A stretch of DNA of 5,771 nucleotides from JBAYJY01 sp041664945 (GCA_041664945.1 JBAYJY010000239.1:1-5771); one strand, 5' to 3'; shown: positions 1 to 5,191, numbered from the stretch's first letter. The notes: generated by a model from the letters alone, not told the origin. Numbers and translations are program-made.

Positions 1-325
1 CAAGTTTTTCGCTGTTCTTCATGATGCCGGCTTCGCGGAGCGTTTCCGGAGTGATCTCCGCGCCGTCGTCGAACTTGTTAAGAACGCTCAAATTCACCGC
101 CAGATATTCTACTCTGTTGATCGAGCGGAATCCGCCGAGTTTAGGGAAGCGCCTGAACATCGAGATGCCGCCGCCCTGAAACGCCGGATGGATGTTGCCG
201 TCCGAGCGTGATTTCTGACCCTTTTGGCCGCGGCCGGCGGTTTTTCCCCAGCCTGAGCCATGCCCGCGCCCGACCCGATGCTTCGTTTTCTTTGATTTGC
301 CTTTAGGCAGTTCGTGAAGTTTCAT
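1..325 (-). CDS. rplO: 50S ribosomal protein L15, partial (C-terminal end lies outside the window)
   Basis: L15 is a large-subunit protein that binds 23S rRNA late in 50S assembly. The first 108 residues are visible. They begin MKLHELPKGK and show the basic, Gly-rich N-terminal arm typical of the family: RVGRGHGSGWGKTAGRGQKGQKSR at about residues 17-40, then the GGGISMFRRFPKLGGF segment near 51-66. A full L15 has about 145-150 residues, so roughly the last 40 lie beyond base 1. The ATG at 323-325 is chosen because translation from it gives the family N-terminus. An AAGGA at 335-339 precedes it, and the two other ATGs just upstream (ending at 332 and 335) are out of frame. The gene directly follows rpsE, with no rpmD between them. 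Identification is by family sequence recognition and operon position. Confidence 0.97.
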   Translation of the reverse strand, partial: MKLHELPKGKSKKTKHRVGRGHGSGWGKTAGRGQKGQKSRSDGNIHPAFQGGGISMFRRFPKLGGFRSINRVEYLAVNLSVLNKFDDGAEITPETLREAGIMKNSEKL

Positions 326-361
326 CGCACATCATCCTTTTTATCGCCTGTTCAAACCGAC

Positions 362-383
362 AATTATTGATTATTCAACAATT
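362..383 (-). repeat. AT-rich imperfect inverted repeat overlapping the rpsE stop codon
   Basis: Read on the transcribed strand, AATTGTTG (383-376) can pair with CAATAATT (369-362) across a six-base loop. This gives eight pairs, one of them G-U. The left arm includes the last two bases of the rpsE TAA stop. The stem is mostly A-U and has no following U-run, so it is thermodynamically weak and not a typical terminator. It fills part of the short gap where rpmD usually lies. Whether it has any function is unknown. Confidence 0.35.
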
Positions 384-1035
384 ACTCCGCAGCTTTTTCG
401 GGAGCGCTTTCTGTCTTAATTTCGACAGCTGGCTCGACAACTGGAGCCGGCGGAGCGACCGGGGCCTGCGGCGCATGAACTTCAACCGAGGCTCGCTCTT
501 CATATCTTCTGTCTTTCTTCTTTTTCGGCGTGTCTTCCACATCCGGAATCGCTCGAAGTCTCGCGAAATGCTCGGCTGACTTCAGGCTTCTGAGTCCTTC
601 GATCGTCGCCCTTGCGGCGTTGATCTGATTCTTCGACCCGAGATTCTTCGTCAGGATGTCCTTTATGCCCGCGCGCTCAACGATTGCGCGCACCGCGCCG
701 CCCGCGATTATTCCCGTGCCCGGCGAGGCCGGCTTGAGCAAAACGCGCGCCGCGCCCAGTTCGGAGACTATCTGATAGGGAATTGTCGATCCCTTCATAG
801 TAACCTTGAACATCTGGTTGCGTCCGTTCTCGGTGGCCTTCCGGATCGCTTCGGCAACTTCGTTCGCCTTGCCGAAACCCAGTCCGACCATTCCATCGCC
901 GTCTCCGACGACTACGAGAGCGCTGAAGCTGAACCGCCGTCCGCCTTTGACAACTTTCGCTACGCGGTTGACGTGAATAAGCTTCTCTTTAATTTTATCA
1001 TCCGACTCGACTTTTCGTTCTCTTGGTTTGTACAT
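382..1035 (-). CDS. rpsE: 30S ribosomal protein S5 with an Ala/Pro/Glu-rich C-terminal tail
   Basis: S5 is a small-subunit protein at the mRNA entry side, involved in decoding fidelity and in 30S assembly next to S8 and S4. The N-terminal double-stranded-RNA-binding-like S5 domain covers about residues 15-80. It contains the VKGGRRFSFSALVVVGDGDG loop (29-48), the region where spectinomycin-resistance changes occur in E. coli, and here it looks wild-type. The C-terminal domain has KPASPGTGIIAGGAVRAIVE (101-120) and the NQINAARATIEGL motif (136-148). The protein has 217 residues against about 167 in E. coli. The excess is a tail from about residue 169, starting with a Lys/Arg-rich stretch and ending in a low-complexity segment rich in Ala, Pro, Val and Glu. 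The ATG at 1033-1035 follows an AGGAG at 1043-1047 with seven bases between. The gene lies 61 bases after rplR. Confidence 0.97.
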   Translation of the reverse strand: MYKPRERKVESDDKIKEKLIHVNRVAKVVKGGRRFSFSALVVVGDGDGMVGLGFGKANEVAEAIRKATENGRNQMFKVTMKGSTIPYQIVSELGAARVLLKPASPGTGIIAGGAVRAIVERAGIKDILTKNLGSKNQINAARATIEGLRSLKSAEHFARLRAIPDVEDTPKKKKDRRYEERASVEVHAPQAPVAPPAPVVEPAVEIKTESAPEKAAE

Positions 1036-1066
1036 GTATTATCTCCTGAAATTCCGACCCTCCCCG

Positions 1067-1086
1067 GCGTCATCCTAAGATGACGC
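1067..1086 (-). promoter_or_regulatory. Perfect 8-bp hairpin in the rplR-rpsE intergenic spacer
   Basis: On the transcribed strand GCGTCATC (1086-1079) is followed by the four-base loop TTAG and then by GATGACGC (1074-1067), its exact reverse complement. It lies between the rplR stop (1097-1099) and the rpsE ribosome binding site (1043-1047). The downstream bases are G-rich (CGGGGAGGG) rather than U-rich, so this is not an ordinary rho-independent terminator. It could be a processing site, a transcript-stabilising stem or a protein-binding site. The structure is seen directly; the role is inference. Confidence 0.6.
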
Positions 1087-1096
1087 TGCGCGGCGA

Positions 1097-1462
1097 TCAG
1101 AAACTGAGGCCTCCCTCGCGCGCTGCGTCGGCCAGCGCGCTCAGGCGCTTGCCGTACTTATAGCCGGACTTGTCGAAACATACCTTCGACAACCCCGCTT
1201 CTTTCGCGATGACGGCGATCCGGCTGCCAAGCAGCTTCGCCTTGTCCGTCATGTTTTTTCCCGCCGCTTGTTCCCTGAGATCGTCCCCGAGCGTTGAGGC
1301 GGCGGCCAATGTAAGGCCGTCCTCGTCGTTGATGATCTGAGCGTAAATATGGCGGTTGCTGATGAAAACGCAGAACCGGGGCCTTTCGGCTGATCCGGCG
1401 ATTTTTTTGCGGCTGCGTTTGTGCCGCAGTTGACGATTTTCGGTTGTTGTTCTTTTAGACAC
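1097..1462 (-). CDS. rplR: 50S ribosomal protein L18
   Basis: L18 binds 5S rRNA together with L5 and helps dock it into the central protuberance of the 50S subunit. The 121-residue length is normal. Visible family features are the basic N-terminus with RQLRHKRSRKKIAG (10-23), RPRFCVFISNRHIYAQIINDEDG (27-49), and the conserved C-terminus FDKSGYKYGKRLSALADAAREGGLSF (96-121). The start is a GTG at 1460-1462, with AGGG at 1471-1474 eight bases upstream. No nearby in-frame ATG would preserve the basic N-terminal arm. The gene overlaps the end of rplF by eight bases (GTGTCTAA), which suggests translational coupling to L6. Confidence 0.97.
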   Translation of the reverse strand: MSKRTTTENRQLRHKRSRKKIAGSAERPRFCVFISNRHIYAQIINDEDGLTLAAASTLGDDLREQAAGKNMTDKAKLLGSRIAVIAKEAGLSKVCFDKSGYKYGKRLSALADAAREGGLSF

Positions 1463-1991
1463 GGCTCTTACCCTGCTTCAGTTTTATTCGCTCGCCCCGG
1501 TAGCGTATTCCTTTGCCCTTGTATTTATCCGGCGGGCGGAAGGCGCGGATGTCTGCTGAAACCTGCCCAACCCTTTCTTTGTCAATTCCGGAGACAGTTA
1601 TGTTGTTCTGTTTATCAACTTCGATCTTAATGCCTTCTGGCGGCACGAACTCTACCGGGTGCGAATATCCGACGCTGAGCACAAGCGCGTTGTTCTTCAT
1701 ATCCGCGCGATAGCCGACGCCCTGGATTTCAAGTATCTTCGTGAAACCCTCGGATACGCCGTGCACCATGTTCGCGGCGAGCGCGCGCACCAGTCCGTGC
1801 AGCGCGCGGTCAGCGGGCAGATCTGAATGCCGAAGCGCTCTGATCTCATCGCCCTCGATTTCCACGGTAATGTTCGGGTGCACGTCGAGCGACAATTCGC
1901 CCAACTTCCCTTTTACTGTCAGTTTCCGCTCGACAAGCGACGCTTTGGTCCCTTGCGGCAGTGTGATTTTTAATTTTCCTATTCGCGACAT
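1455..1991 (-). CDS. rplF: 50S ribosomal protein L6
   Basis: L6 binds 23S rRNA near the sarcin-ricin loop and the factor-binding site at the base of the L7/L12 stalk. The protein has 178 residues, close to the usual 177. It shows the family start MSRIGKLKITLP, the two tandem L6 domains (about 1-82 and 83-165), GVGYRADMKNNALVLSVGYSHPVEF (91-115), and the L6 signature PPDKYKGKGIRY at 153-164. The ATG at 1989-1991 is fixed by the family N-terminus. Its ribosome binding site is less ideal than those of its neighbours: AGGA at 2003-2006 is 11 bases away and a GGAAG (1992-1996) touches the start codon. It lies 43 bases after rpsH and overlaps rplR by eight bases. Confidence 0.97.
   Translation of the reverse strand: MSRIGKLKITLPQGTKASLVERKLTVKGKLGELSLDVHPNITVEIEGDEIRALRHSDLPADRALHGLVRALAANMVHGVSEGFTKILEIQGVGYRADMKNNALVLSVGYSHPVEFVPPEGIKIEVDKQNNITVSGIDKERVGQVSADIRAFRPPDKYKGKGIRYRGERIKLKQGKSRV
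1471..1474 (-). promoter_or_regulatory. Shine-Dalgarno site of rplR, inside the end of rplF
   Basis: On the transcribed strand AGGG lies eight bases before the GTG at 1460-1462, within the last codons of rplF. It supports the GTG as the real L18 start in the absence of an ATG. Confidence 0.6.
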
Positions 1992-2034
1992 CTTCCGTCA
2001 CATCCTGATTATTTTCGGACCCTCGCAGCGGCCC

Positions 2035-2433
2035 TTACTGTATTTTGCAGATAAGCTCTCCGCCCACGCCGCGCTTCTTAGCTTCCGTCGTCGTCATCAT
2101 GCCCTGCGATGTTGATATGATGGCGGTTCCCATTCCGCCGGCTATCGTCGGTATGTTGTTCTTGTCGACGTATATCCGCCGGCCGGGCTTGCTTATCCGG
2201 TCTATCTTGTCGAACGACGGCTCGCCTTCGGGCGTGTATTTCATAAGGACTTTGATCACGCCGAAGCTCTTTCTCTTCCGGACTGAATAATTCCGGATAT
2301 AGCCCTCGCTCTTCAATATCTTTAGAATGCTCTGCTTCACTCTCGAATCCGGCATCTCAACCGATTCGAACTTCTGCTTTTTCGCGTTCCGCAAGCGGGT
2401 CAGCAGATCGCTTGTTGTGTCTGTCATGCTCAT
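2035..2433 (-). CDS. rpsH: 30S ribosomal protein S8
   Basis: S8 is an early-binding protein that recognises helix 21 of 16S rRNA and organises the central domain of the 30S subunit. In E. coli it also represses translation of the spc operon by binding its mRNA; whether that happens here is unknown. The 132 residues fit the family. Key parts are the N-terminal SDLLTRLRNAKK (8-19), SKPGRRIYVDKNNIP (81-95), and the conserved C-terminal rRNA-binding segment GGMGTAIISTSQ...EAKKRGVGGELIC (99-129). Two ATGs are in frame at the start (Met1 and Met3). The upstream one is used because GAGGT (2442-2446) precedes it by eight bases and MSMTD is a common family N-terminus. The gene follows rpsN by 32 bases. 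Confidence 0.97.
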   Translation of the reverse strand: MSMTDTTSDLLTRLRNAKKQKFESVEMPDSRVKQSILKILKSEGYIRNYSVRKRKSFGVIKVLMKYTPEGEPSFDKIDRISKPGRRIYVDKNNIPTIAGGMGTAIISTSQGMMTTTEAKKRGVGGELICKIQ

Positions 2434-2465
2434 CTTTTCTTACCTCAATTCGCTTCTTTCGCGGT

Positions 2466-2651
2466 TTACCAACTGGCCTTGACCACTCCGGGTATTTTCC
2501 CCTGATGCGCAAGCGAGCGGAAACAAATCCTGCAAAGCCCGAACTTGCGTATGTAGCCCCTCGGCCTCCCGCACAGTTTGCACCTGTTCCGGTACTGTAT
2601 CGGGCTGTCAATCTTCTTATTGTTTGTTAATGTCAGACCTTTGCGCGTCAA
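2466..2651 (-). CDS. rpsN: 30S ribosomal protein S14, zinc-binding type Z
   Basis: S14 sits in the 30S head, contacting S3, S10 and S19. This is the short 61-residue zinc form rather than the roughly 100-residue zinc-free form of E. coli. The zinc ligands are visible as CKLC (Cys24, Cys27) and CRIC (Cys40, Cys43), with RKFGLCRICFR and the family ending GKIPGVVKASW. The start codon is TTG (2649-2651). It is chosen because an in-frame TAG lies just upstream (2664-2666), no ATG or GTG is in frame, a good GAGGTG precedes it by five bases, and the resulting length matches the family exactly. It sits between rplE and rpsH as in the classical spc operon. Confidence 0.96.
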   Translation of the reverse strand: MTRKGLTLTNNKKIDSPIQYRNRCKLCGRPRGYIRKFGLCRICFRSLAHQGKIPGVVKASW

Positions 2652-2656
2652 AACAA

Positions 2657-2662
2657 CACCTC
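2657..2662 (-). promoter_or_regulatory. Shine-Dalgarno site that fixes the TTG start of rpsN
   Basis: On the transcribed strand GAGGTG lies five bases before the TTG at 2649-2651. With an in-frame stop at 2664-2666 only a few codons upstream, it leaves TTG as the only plausible start for the zinc-type S14. Confidence 0.7.
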
Positions 2663-2677
2663 GCTAATTTTCTCAGC

Positions 2678-3223
2678 TTATACTATCGGCATTCCGAACA
2701 TTCGGATGAGCGCGGCGCCCTCCTGATCGGTCTTTGCCGAAGTTACGATCGTTATGTCCATGCCGCGGACTTTATCTATTTTATCATATTCTATCTCGGG
2801 GAACATCACCTGTTCGCGCACGCCGATCGAAAAATTGCCGCGTCCGTCGAACTGGTTGGCCGAGAAGCCGCGAAAGTCGCGTATTCGCGGTATCGCCGTG
2901 TTGATCAGCCGGTCGATGAAATCATACATCCGCTGGCCTCTCAACGTCACCTTAGTCCCGATGCTCCATCCTTCGCGGATTTTGAAGTTCGAGATGGACT
3001 TCTTCGCCTTGGTGATGATCGGCTTCTGTCCGGCGATGACCATCAATTCCTCCATCGCGTTCTCGAGGGCCTTCGCCTCTTCGCGAGCTTCGCCCACTCC
3101 GATGTTAAGGACGATCTTCTCGAGCTTCGGAACCTGCATGACAGATTCATACTCGAATTCCTTAAAAAGCGCCGGAATGATTTCTTCCTTGTAAAGCAAC
3201 TGGTATCTCGTTAGTTTAGCCAT
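2678..3223 (-). CDS. rplE: 50S ribosomal protein L5
   Basis: L5 binds 5S rRNA with L18 and forms part of the central protuberance, touching P-site tRNA and the 30S head (bridge B1b). The 181 residues fit the family length. Conserved blocks are VLNIGVGEA (38-46), GQKPIITKAKKSISNFKIREG (65-85) continuing to KVTLRGQRMYDFIDRL (91-106), PRIRDFRGFSANQFDGRGNFSIGVREQ (112-138) and RGMDITIVTSAKT (153-165). The ATG at 3221-3223 has GGTGAG (3231-3236) seven bases upstream. It overlaps the rplX end by eight bases (ATGGCTAA), so its translation is probably coupled to L24. In E. coli the S8 repressor target lies near the L24/L5 junction; I cannot recognise an equivalent here. Confidence 0.98.
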   Translation of the reverse strand: MAKLTRYQLLYKEEIIPALFKEFEYESVMQVPKLEKIVLNIGVGEAREEAKALENAMEELMVIAGQKPIITKAKKSISNFKIREGWSIGTKVTLRGQRMYDFIDRLINTAIPRIRDFRGFSANQFDGRGNFSIGVREQVMFPEIEYDKIDKVRGMDITIVTSAKTDQEGAALIRMFGMPIV

Positions 3224-3584
3224 CTATCAACTCACCGCATTTCTTACATTTTCTGCTGGTTTTTCCCTCAGCATCTTTCTTAAAAACGACTTTCGCCGTC
3301 TTTGAGCATCTCGGACAAATCAGAACGACATTCGATACGCTGAGCGGGGAAGCCACTTCAACGATGCCCCCCTGCGGGTTCTTCTGCGGGTGCGGGCGCA
3401 TCGCCTTCTTCGCGATGTTCGCCTGATGCACGATCACTTTGCCTTTTTTCGGCAGCGCCGTTAGCACTTCGCCTTCGTGGCCCTTGCTTTTTCCGGCTAT
3501 GACGCGAACTGTGTCGCCTTTCCGGATCTTCATCTTTTGGGGCTCCTGCTTCATTCCGCCCCTTTTTCTTGCGCTGATGGCCAT
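3216..3584 (-). CDS. rplX: 50S ribosomal protein L24 with a four-cysteine C-terminus; start uncertain
   Basis: L24 is an assembly-initiating protein that binds the 5' region of 23S rRNA near the exit tunnel. The KOW motif is at KGDTVRVIAGKSKGHEGEV (22-40), followed by KVIVHQANIAKK and NPQGGIVEVASPLSVSNV (69-86). The C-terminus has CPRC (Cys90, Cys93) and CKKC (Cys113, Cys116), a zinc-ribbon-like arrangement absent from E. coli L24. From the first ATG the protein has 122 residues. From Met18 it has 105 and begins MKIRKGDTV, which looks like the usual family start. The upstream ATG has AGAGAGG (3593-3599) at a good distance, so it is kept as the longest supported start, though the first 17 residues may not be translated. 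The gene overlaps rplE by eight bases. Confidence 0.96.
   Translation of the reverse strand: MAISARKRGGMKQEPQKMKIRKGDTVRVIAGKSKGHEGEVLTALPKKGKVIVHQANIAKKAMRPHPQKNPQGGIVEVASPLSVSNVVLICPRCSKTAKVVFKKDAEGKTSRKCKKCGELIDG
3543..3547 (-). promoter_or_regulatory. Alternative Shine-Dalgarno site for a shorter L24
   Basis: On the transcribed strand AGGAG lies nine bases before the ATG at 3531-3533 (Met18 of the long form). Starting there gives a 105-residue L24 of typical length. A further in-frame ATG at 3552-3554 has AAGGGG (3559-3564) four bases upstream. The real start cannot be settled from the sequence alone. Confidence 0.45.
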
Positions 3585-3613
3585 TTCTATTGCCTCTCTG
3601 AATCAGTTTTACT

Positions 3614-3988
3614 TCACAGAACTTCGGGAGCCAGCGTCACGATCTTAGTGAAGTTCTTCTCGCGCAGCTCGCGGCCTATCGGCCCGAATACGCGCGTCCC
3701 AATCGGATTGTTCGCGTTGTCTATCACAACCGCGGCGTTGTCGTCAAACTTTATGACAGAGCCGTCCGGCCTTGCGATCGCGTTCCGTGTCCGCACTATG
3801 ACCGCTTTCACTACCTTGCCCTTTTTCACGGGCGGCGACGCGTTCGGGATCGACGCCTTCACGGATGCCGTGATGATGTCGCCCATCTGCGCGTATCTCC
3901 GGAAACTGTTCCCGGGGATGCCTATGCACATAATTTCCTTGGCGCCTGAGTTGTCGGCGACTTTTAGTCTCGTCTGTACCTGAATCAT
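3614..3988 (-). CDS. rplN: 50S ribosomal protein L14
   Basis: L14 binds 23S rRNA at the subunit interface, forms bridges B5/B8 with 16S rRNA, and is the docking site for the silencing factor RsfS in bacteria that have it. The 124 residues are near the usual 122. Conserved blocks are MIQVQTRLKVADNSGAKEIMCI (1-22), GDIITASVKASIP (36-48), VKKGKVVKAVIVRTR (54-68), IKFDDNAAVVI (79-89) and GTRVFGPIGRELREKNFTKIVTLAPEVL (97-124). The ATG at 3986-3988 is preceded by AGGAG (3995-3999) at six bases. The gene is separated from rpsQ by 63 GC-rich bases, the largest gap in the window, so it may be translated less tightly coupled to its upstream neighbour. Confidence 0.98.
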   Translation of the reverse strand: MIQVQTRLKVADNSGAKEIMCIGIPGNSFRRYAQMGDIITASVKASIPNASPPVKKGKVVKAVIVRTRNAIARPDGSVIKFDDNAAVVIDNANNPIGTRVFGPIGRELREKNFTKIVTLAPEVL

Positions 3989-4002
3989 TGCTCGCTCCTG
4001 TT

Positions 4003-4041
4003 ACGGCGCTCCGGCGCGCGGACCGCTGCCCGCTTCGCCGT
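4003..4041 (-). promoter_or_regulatory. Possible nested stem-loop in the rpsQ-rplN spacer
   Basis: On the transcribed strand ACGGCG (4041-4036) can pair with CGCCGT (4008-4003), and inside it GCGG (4033-4030) can pair with CCGC (4021-4018). The outer stem ends four bases before the rplN AGGAG. The segment is rich in G and C, so short complementary stretches are expected by chance. This is a candidate only, with no recognised regulatory motif. Confidence 0.25.
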
Positions 4042-4051
4042 CCGTTATCAA

Positions 4052-4576
4052 CTATTCGCCGGCTGGTTCCGTGTTCTGTTCCGGCGCTGGGGTTTCCGTT
4101 ACTTGTTCTACTGACGCTTCTTCTGCCAGTTGAGCCTGTTGCTCCGCGACCACTTTCGCCGTCGCTTCAGCTTTCGCCTCGGCCTCTGCCTTCGCCGCCG
4201 CTTCAGCTTCCGCGGCTTCCTGCTCACGCTTCGCCTTCACCGCAGCCGCCTTCTCTTCATGCGCCTGTTTCTTCTTTTTCCTGAACATGATCAGGTCAGG
4301 ATCGTCCACGACCGCGGTCGATGTGTAATGCTTGCGCACTACTTCCGTCACGCGCCATCGCTTCTCTTTGCTTATCGGCCGTGTTTCCATGCAGGAAACC
4401 ACATCGCCGAGTTCGCACTCGTTCTTCTCATCGTGCGCCTTGAAGTTCTTCCGGTTACGGACGTACTTCTTATAATCCGGGTGCTGTTTAAGCGTTTCAA
4501 CCTGCACCACGACCGTTTTGTCCATCCGGTTGCTGACTACGGTTCCGATTATGGTCTGTCTTCTCGTATCTCTCAT
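4052..4576 (-). CDS. rpsQ: 30S ribosomal protein S17 with a long Ala/Glu/Lys-rich C-terminal extension
   Basis: S17 is an early-assembling OB-fold protein that binds the 5' and central domains of 16S rRNA. The core is at residues 1-85: RRQTIIGTVVSNRMDKTVVVQVE (5-27), HPDYKKYVRNRKNFKAHDE (32-50), NECELGDVVSCMETRPISKEKRWRV (52-76). Bacterial S17 normally ends near residue 80-90, but this protein has 174. After a linker (about 85-98) comes a KKKK patch, then a stretch dominated by Ala, Glu and Lys (about 103-155) with a rough 12-residue repetition, predicted by eye to form a long charged helix. The last 20 residues are rich in Thr, Pro and Glu. The ATG at 4574-4576 overlaps the rpmC stop (ATGA), and AAGGAAG lies at 4584-4590. 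Confidence 0.96.
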   Translation of the reverse strand: MRDTRRQTIIGTVVSNRMDKTVVVQVETLKQHPDYKKYVRNRKNFKAHDEKNECELGDVVSCMETRPISKEKRWRVTEVVRKHYTSTAVVDDPDLIMFRKKKKQAHEEKAAAVKAKREQEAAEAEAAAKAEAEAKAEATAKVVAEQQAQLAEEASVEQVTETPAPEQNTEPAGE

Positions 4577-4776
4577 TTCACGGCTTCCTTCCGTTCACGT
4601 TCGTGCAGGATTGTTTTAATGCGCGCTATTATCCGGCGCACCTCGCGGGTCCGTTTGGGATTCTTGTTCTGGTGCGAGGCTGTCTGCCACCGCAGGTTGA
4701 ACATTTCCTGCTTGAACCCGTCAAGCTTTTCCAGCAGTTCCGTTTCGGTCATACTTTTAATTTCAGCGGATTTCAT
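4573..4776 (-). CDS. rpmC: 50S ribosomal protein L29
   Basis: L29 is a small two-helix protein next to L23 at the nascent-peptide tunnel exit, where trigger factor and SRP dock. The 67 residues fit the family (about 60-70). The pattern is a first helix at about 8-35 (TETELLEKLDGFKQEMFNLRWQTA), a short turn with NKNPKRTREVRR (37-48), then a second helix ending IARIKTILHERERK. The ATG at 4774-4776 is preceded by GAGGG at 4783-4787, and the rplP stop TAG (4787-4789) overlaps this binding site. Its TGA stop overlaps the rpsQ start in an ATGA, so rplP, rpmC and rpsQ are tightly packed and probably coupled. Confidence 0.97.
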   Translation of the reverse strand: MKSAEIKSMTETELLEKLDGFKQEMFNLRWQTASHQNKNPKRTREVRRIIARIKTILHERERKEAVK

Positions 4777-4786
4777 AACATTCCCT

Positions 4787-5191
4787 CTATCGTTTGACTA
4801 CTCTGCATTTGATCGGCAGCTTGTGCCGCGCAAGTCTGAGAGCCTCTTCGGCCAATTCCGGCGTAGTTCCGGCCAGTTCGATTATCATCGTTCCGGGCTT
4901 CACAACCGCCACCCAAAATTCGGGAGACCCTTTTCCCTTGCCCATGCGGGTTTCCGCGGGCTTCTTCGTCGCGCTCTTGTGCGGGAAGATTCTTATCCAG
5001 ACTTTCCCGCCGCGCTTGATGCAGCGCGTGACCGCGATACGGGCCGCTTCTATCTGCCGGCTCGTGATCCACGCCGGTTCAAGCGACTGAAGTCCGTACT
5101 CGCCGAAAGACACATGCGTGCCCTTCACCGGCGAGCCCTTCATCCGCCCCCGCTGCATTTTTCTGTATTTGGTTTTCTTCGGCTGCAACAT
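4787..5191 (-). CDS. rplP: 50S ribosomal protein L16
   Basis: L16 binds 23S rRNA close to the A-site tRNA elbow and is needed for late 50S maturation. The 134 residues compare with 136 in E. coli. Conserved parts are the N-terminus MLQPKKTKYRKMQRGRMKG (1-19), FGEYGLQSLEPAWITSRQIEAARIA (29-53), GGKVWIRIFPHKSATKKPAETRMGKGKGSPEFWVAVVKPG (61-100) and the ending ARHKLPIKCRVV. Arg82 lies in the RMGKGKG loop at the place of E. coli Arg81, which is hydroxylated there; modification here is unknown. The ATG at 5189-5191 has GAGAGG (5201-5206) directly after the rpsC stop codon, ten bases from the start. The gene follows rpsC by 15 bases. Confidence 0.98.
   Translation of the reverse strand: MLQPKKTKYRKMQRGRMKGSPVKGTHVSFGEYGLQSLEPAWITSRQIEAARIAVTRCIKRGGKVWIRIFPHKSATKKPAETRMGKGKGSPEFWVAVVKPGTMIIELAGTTPELAEEALRLARHKLPIKCRVVKR

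Noticed and set aside
1067..1086. The rplR-rpsE hairpin as an intrinsic terminator
   Set aside because: No U-run follows the stem on the transcribed strand, and essential genes rpsE and rplO lie downstream in the same operon.
2624..3214. A 196-codon open frame on the plus strand
   Set aside because: It is antisense to rplE, which is identified throughout its length by family motifs. No recognisable domain.
3200..3240. An E. coli-like S8 repressor site at the rplX-rplE junction
   Set aside because: I could not recognise a helix resembling the 16S rRNA S8 target; the genes overlap by eight bases and any site would be inside coding sequence.
3477..3983. A 168-codon open frame on the plus strand
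   Set aside because: It is antisense to rplN and the start of rplX, and has no recognisable family.
4052..4279. The S17 tail as a separate gene fused to rpsQ
   Set aside because: The tail is low-complexity with no recognisable domain, and the neighbouring genes are all accounted for in their usual order, so an extension is simpler than a fusion.
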